This document shows, one piece after another, positions 5,314 through 6,150 of a stretch of 6,150 bases of DNA (the first letter of the stretch is position 1; every line of letters starts with the position of its first letter). Both the position numbers and the translations under genes were made by a program. The stretch comes from UBA8401 sp041665525. Its GTDB lineage: Bacteria; Bacteroidota; Ignavibacteria; UBA10030; UBA8401. The notes beneath the pieces are model-generated. The model saw nothing but the letters and a program-made list of their open reading frames with translations. It did no database searches and had not been told where the DNA came from. The DNA is taken from contig JBAYIS010000065.1 of assembly GCA_041665525.1 (NCBI GenBank), forward strand, positions 1-6,150. The letters are read 5' to 3'.

Positions 5314-6150
5314 TTACGCCATTTTTAAAATGATACGAATTGTCGTACCTTTTGATCGAGCGGAACGAATTTGCAGTTCCGCGCCGATTTCCTGTGCCCG
5401 TTTATGCATACTCAGTAGTCCGTTTCCATTGGCGCCGTTGTTCATTTCAAATCCGATACCATTATCATGTACTGACAATTGTATATGATGGGGATGCCGT
5501 GTGAACTCAATGATTACTTTGGCTGCATGCGAATGTTTCACGATGTTATGAAGGATCTCCTTGAAGATCAGAAAGATATTCCGTCGGATCTCCATCACCT
5601 CATGATCCAACGCCGCAATATCATCGGAAACAAAATGGACATCAAAACCGGTAAGCATTTTTGCGGCAATCTCCCGCAGGCGCATTTCCAGACTGACGAC
5701 ATCATCATACCGGGGATTGGTGTACCAGACGATGTCGCGAATATAGTCTGCCGTCTGCACTGCGGTTGCGGAAATAACTTTTAATTCCTCCCGTAAATCT
5801 CTGGACAATCCTTTTTTTCTTCCGACCCGCTGGCTGATGAGTGCGATGCTCCCAAGATTACTGCCAACTTCATCATGAAGATCGTTTGCGATGTTCAGCC
5901 GCTGATGCTGCAGTGCTTTCGAATGAAGTTCAGTGTCTTGTAAATTGCGCAACAATAGAAAAATGATTACCCCAATCAAGAGCAAGAATGGGATCAAATA
6001 TTCTGCTTTTTTGTAAAATGGCGCCGGGATCGTTACGGCGGTGCGAAATATGTCATCCCTAAGGTTGCCGTAAATATCCCTCGGCTGAAGTTCTACAAGA
6101 TGTTCGCCGTCGGACAGTTCGGCGATACGTATTTCACTTTGCTTTATCCA
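5314..6150 (-). CDS. Y_Y_Y-domain sensor histidine kinase (HisKA_3), 5' end outside window
   Basis: The C-terminal 278 residues of a membrane sensor kinase; the frame is open to the right edge, so the N-terminal part is missing. Residues 1-40 of the fragment (start WIKQSEIRIAEL, then GEHLVELQPRDIYGNL) look like the end of a periplasmic Y_Y_Y domain, which usually follows a two-bladed Reg_prop beta-propeller sensor. A transmembrane helix follows at about 51-67 (LIPFLLLIGVIIFLLL). The HisKA_3 dimerisation domain contains NDLHDEVGSNL with phospho-accepting H92. The HATPase domain has the N box FKEILHNIVKHS (N202), G1 box DNGIGF (229-234) and G2 box GNGLLSM (242-248). All catalytic motifs are intact. 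A TTG at 5997 is not the start, because coding sequence continues upstream without a break. It is followed 72 nt later by its likely partner regulator. No receiver or AraC domain is fused to its C-terminus, so this is not a one-piece hybrid system. The ligand is unknown. Confidence 0.96.
   Translation of the reverse strand, partial: WIKQSEIRIAELSDGEHLVELQPRDIYGNLRDDIFRTAVTIPAPFYKKAEYLIPFLLLIGVIIFLLLRNLQDTELHSKALQHQRLNIANDLHDEVGSNLGSIALISQRVGRKKGLSRDLREELKVISATAVQTADYIRDIVWYTNPRYDDVVSLEMRLREIAAKMLTGFDVHFVSDDIAALDHEVMEIRRNIFLIFKEILHNIVKHSHAAKVIIEFTRHPHHIQLSVHDNGIGFEMNNGANGNGLLSMHKRAQEIGAELQIRSARSKGTTIRIILKMA

Noticed and set aside
5314..5997. Kinase gene starting at a TTG at 5997
   Set aside because: The frame stays open to the window edge and the upstream codons encode a convincing Y_Y_Y domain and the start of the transmembrane helix, so this is an internal codon.

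Overview
The window fits a Gram-negative bacterium of the Bacteroidota/Chlorobiota (FCB) side of the tree. The evidence is a TonB-dependent receptor carrying an N-terminal carboxypeptidase-regulatory-like domain, a DUF3078-type outer-membrane protein, and a sensor kinase with a Y_Y_Y domain next to its transmembrane helix, paired with a NarL/LuxR-type response regulator. Four of the five genes whose starts are visible have clear Shine-Dalgarno sequences. That is unusual for classical Bacteroidota and makes an Ignavibacteria/Chlorobiota-like lineage a reasonable guess. The lineage is inference; no marker gene here settles it.

Layout: on the + strand, a complete 66-aa cold-shock protein gene (37-237) ends at a strong intrinsic terminator (about 259-290). 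It is followed by a 283-aa exported beta-barrel-like protein of the DUF3078 type (375-1226), which has a nested inverted repeat in its upstream region. Convergent to it, on the - strand, is an 852-aa TonB-dependent receptor (1274-3832). Upstream of the receptor, also on the - strand, are a 131-aa exported protein I do not recognise (3976-4371), its intrinsic terminator (3907-3939), and a repeat-rich, structured region of about 200 bp (4372-4569). Next comes a response regulator (4570-5241), preceded by its sensor kinase (5314-6150), which runs off the right edge of the window.

How they fit together: the kinase and regulator form an HK-to-RR two-component pair reading leftward. The first gene downstream of the regulator is the small exported protein, with a CGTGA-type repeat cluster in between. 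An exact 9-base copy of part of that cluster lies between the kinase and the regulator. This makes the small gene, and possibly the regulator itself, candidate targets of the system. The receptor has its own strong ribosome-binding site and is separated by a terminator, so it is probably an independent unit. I see no mobile element, CRISPR array, tRNA or rRNA. Most of the window is ordinary chromosomal content. The repeat-rich leader is the part least explained by the genes.
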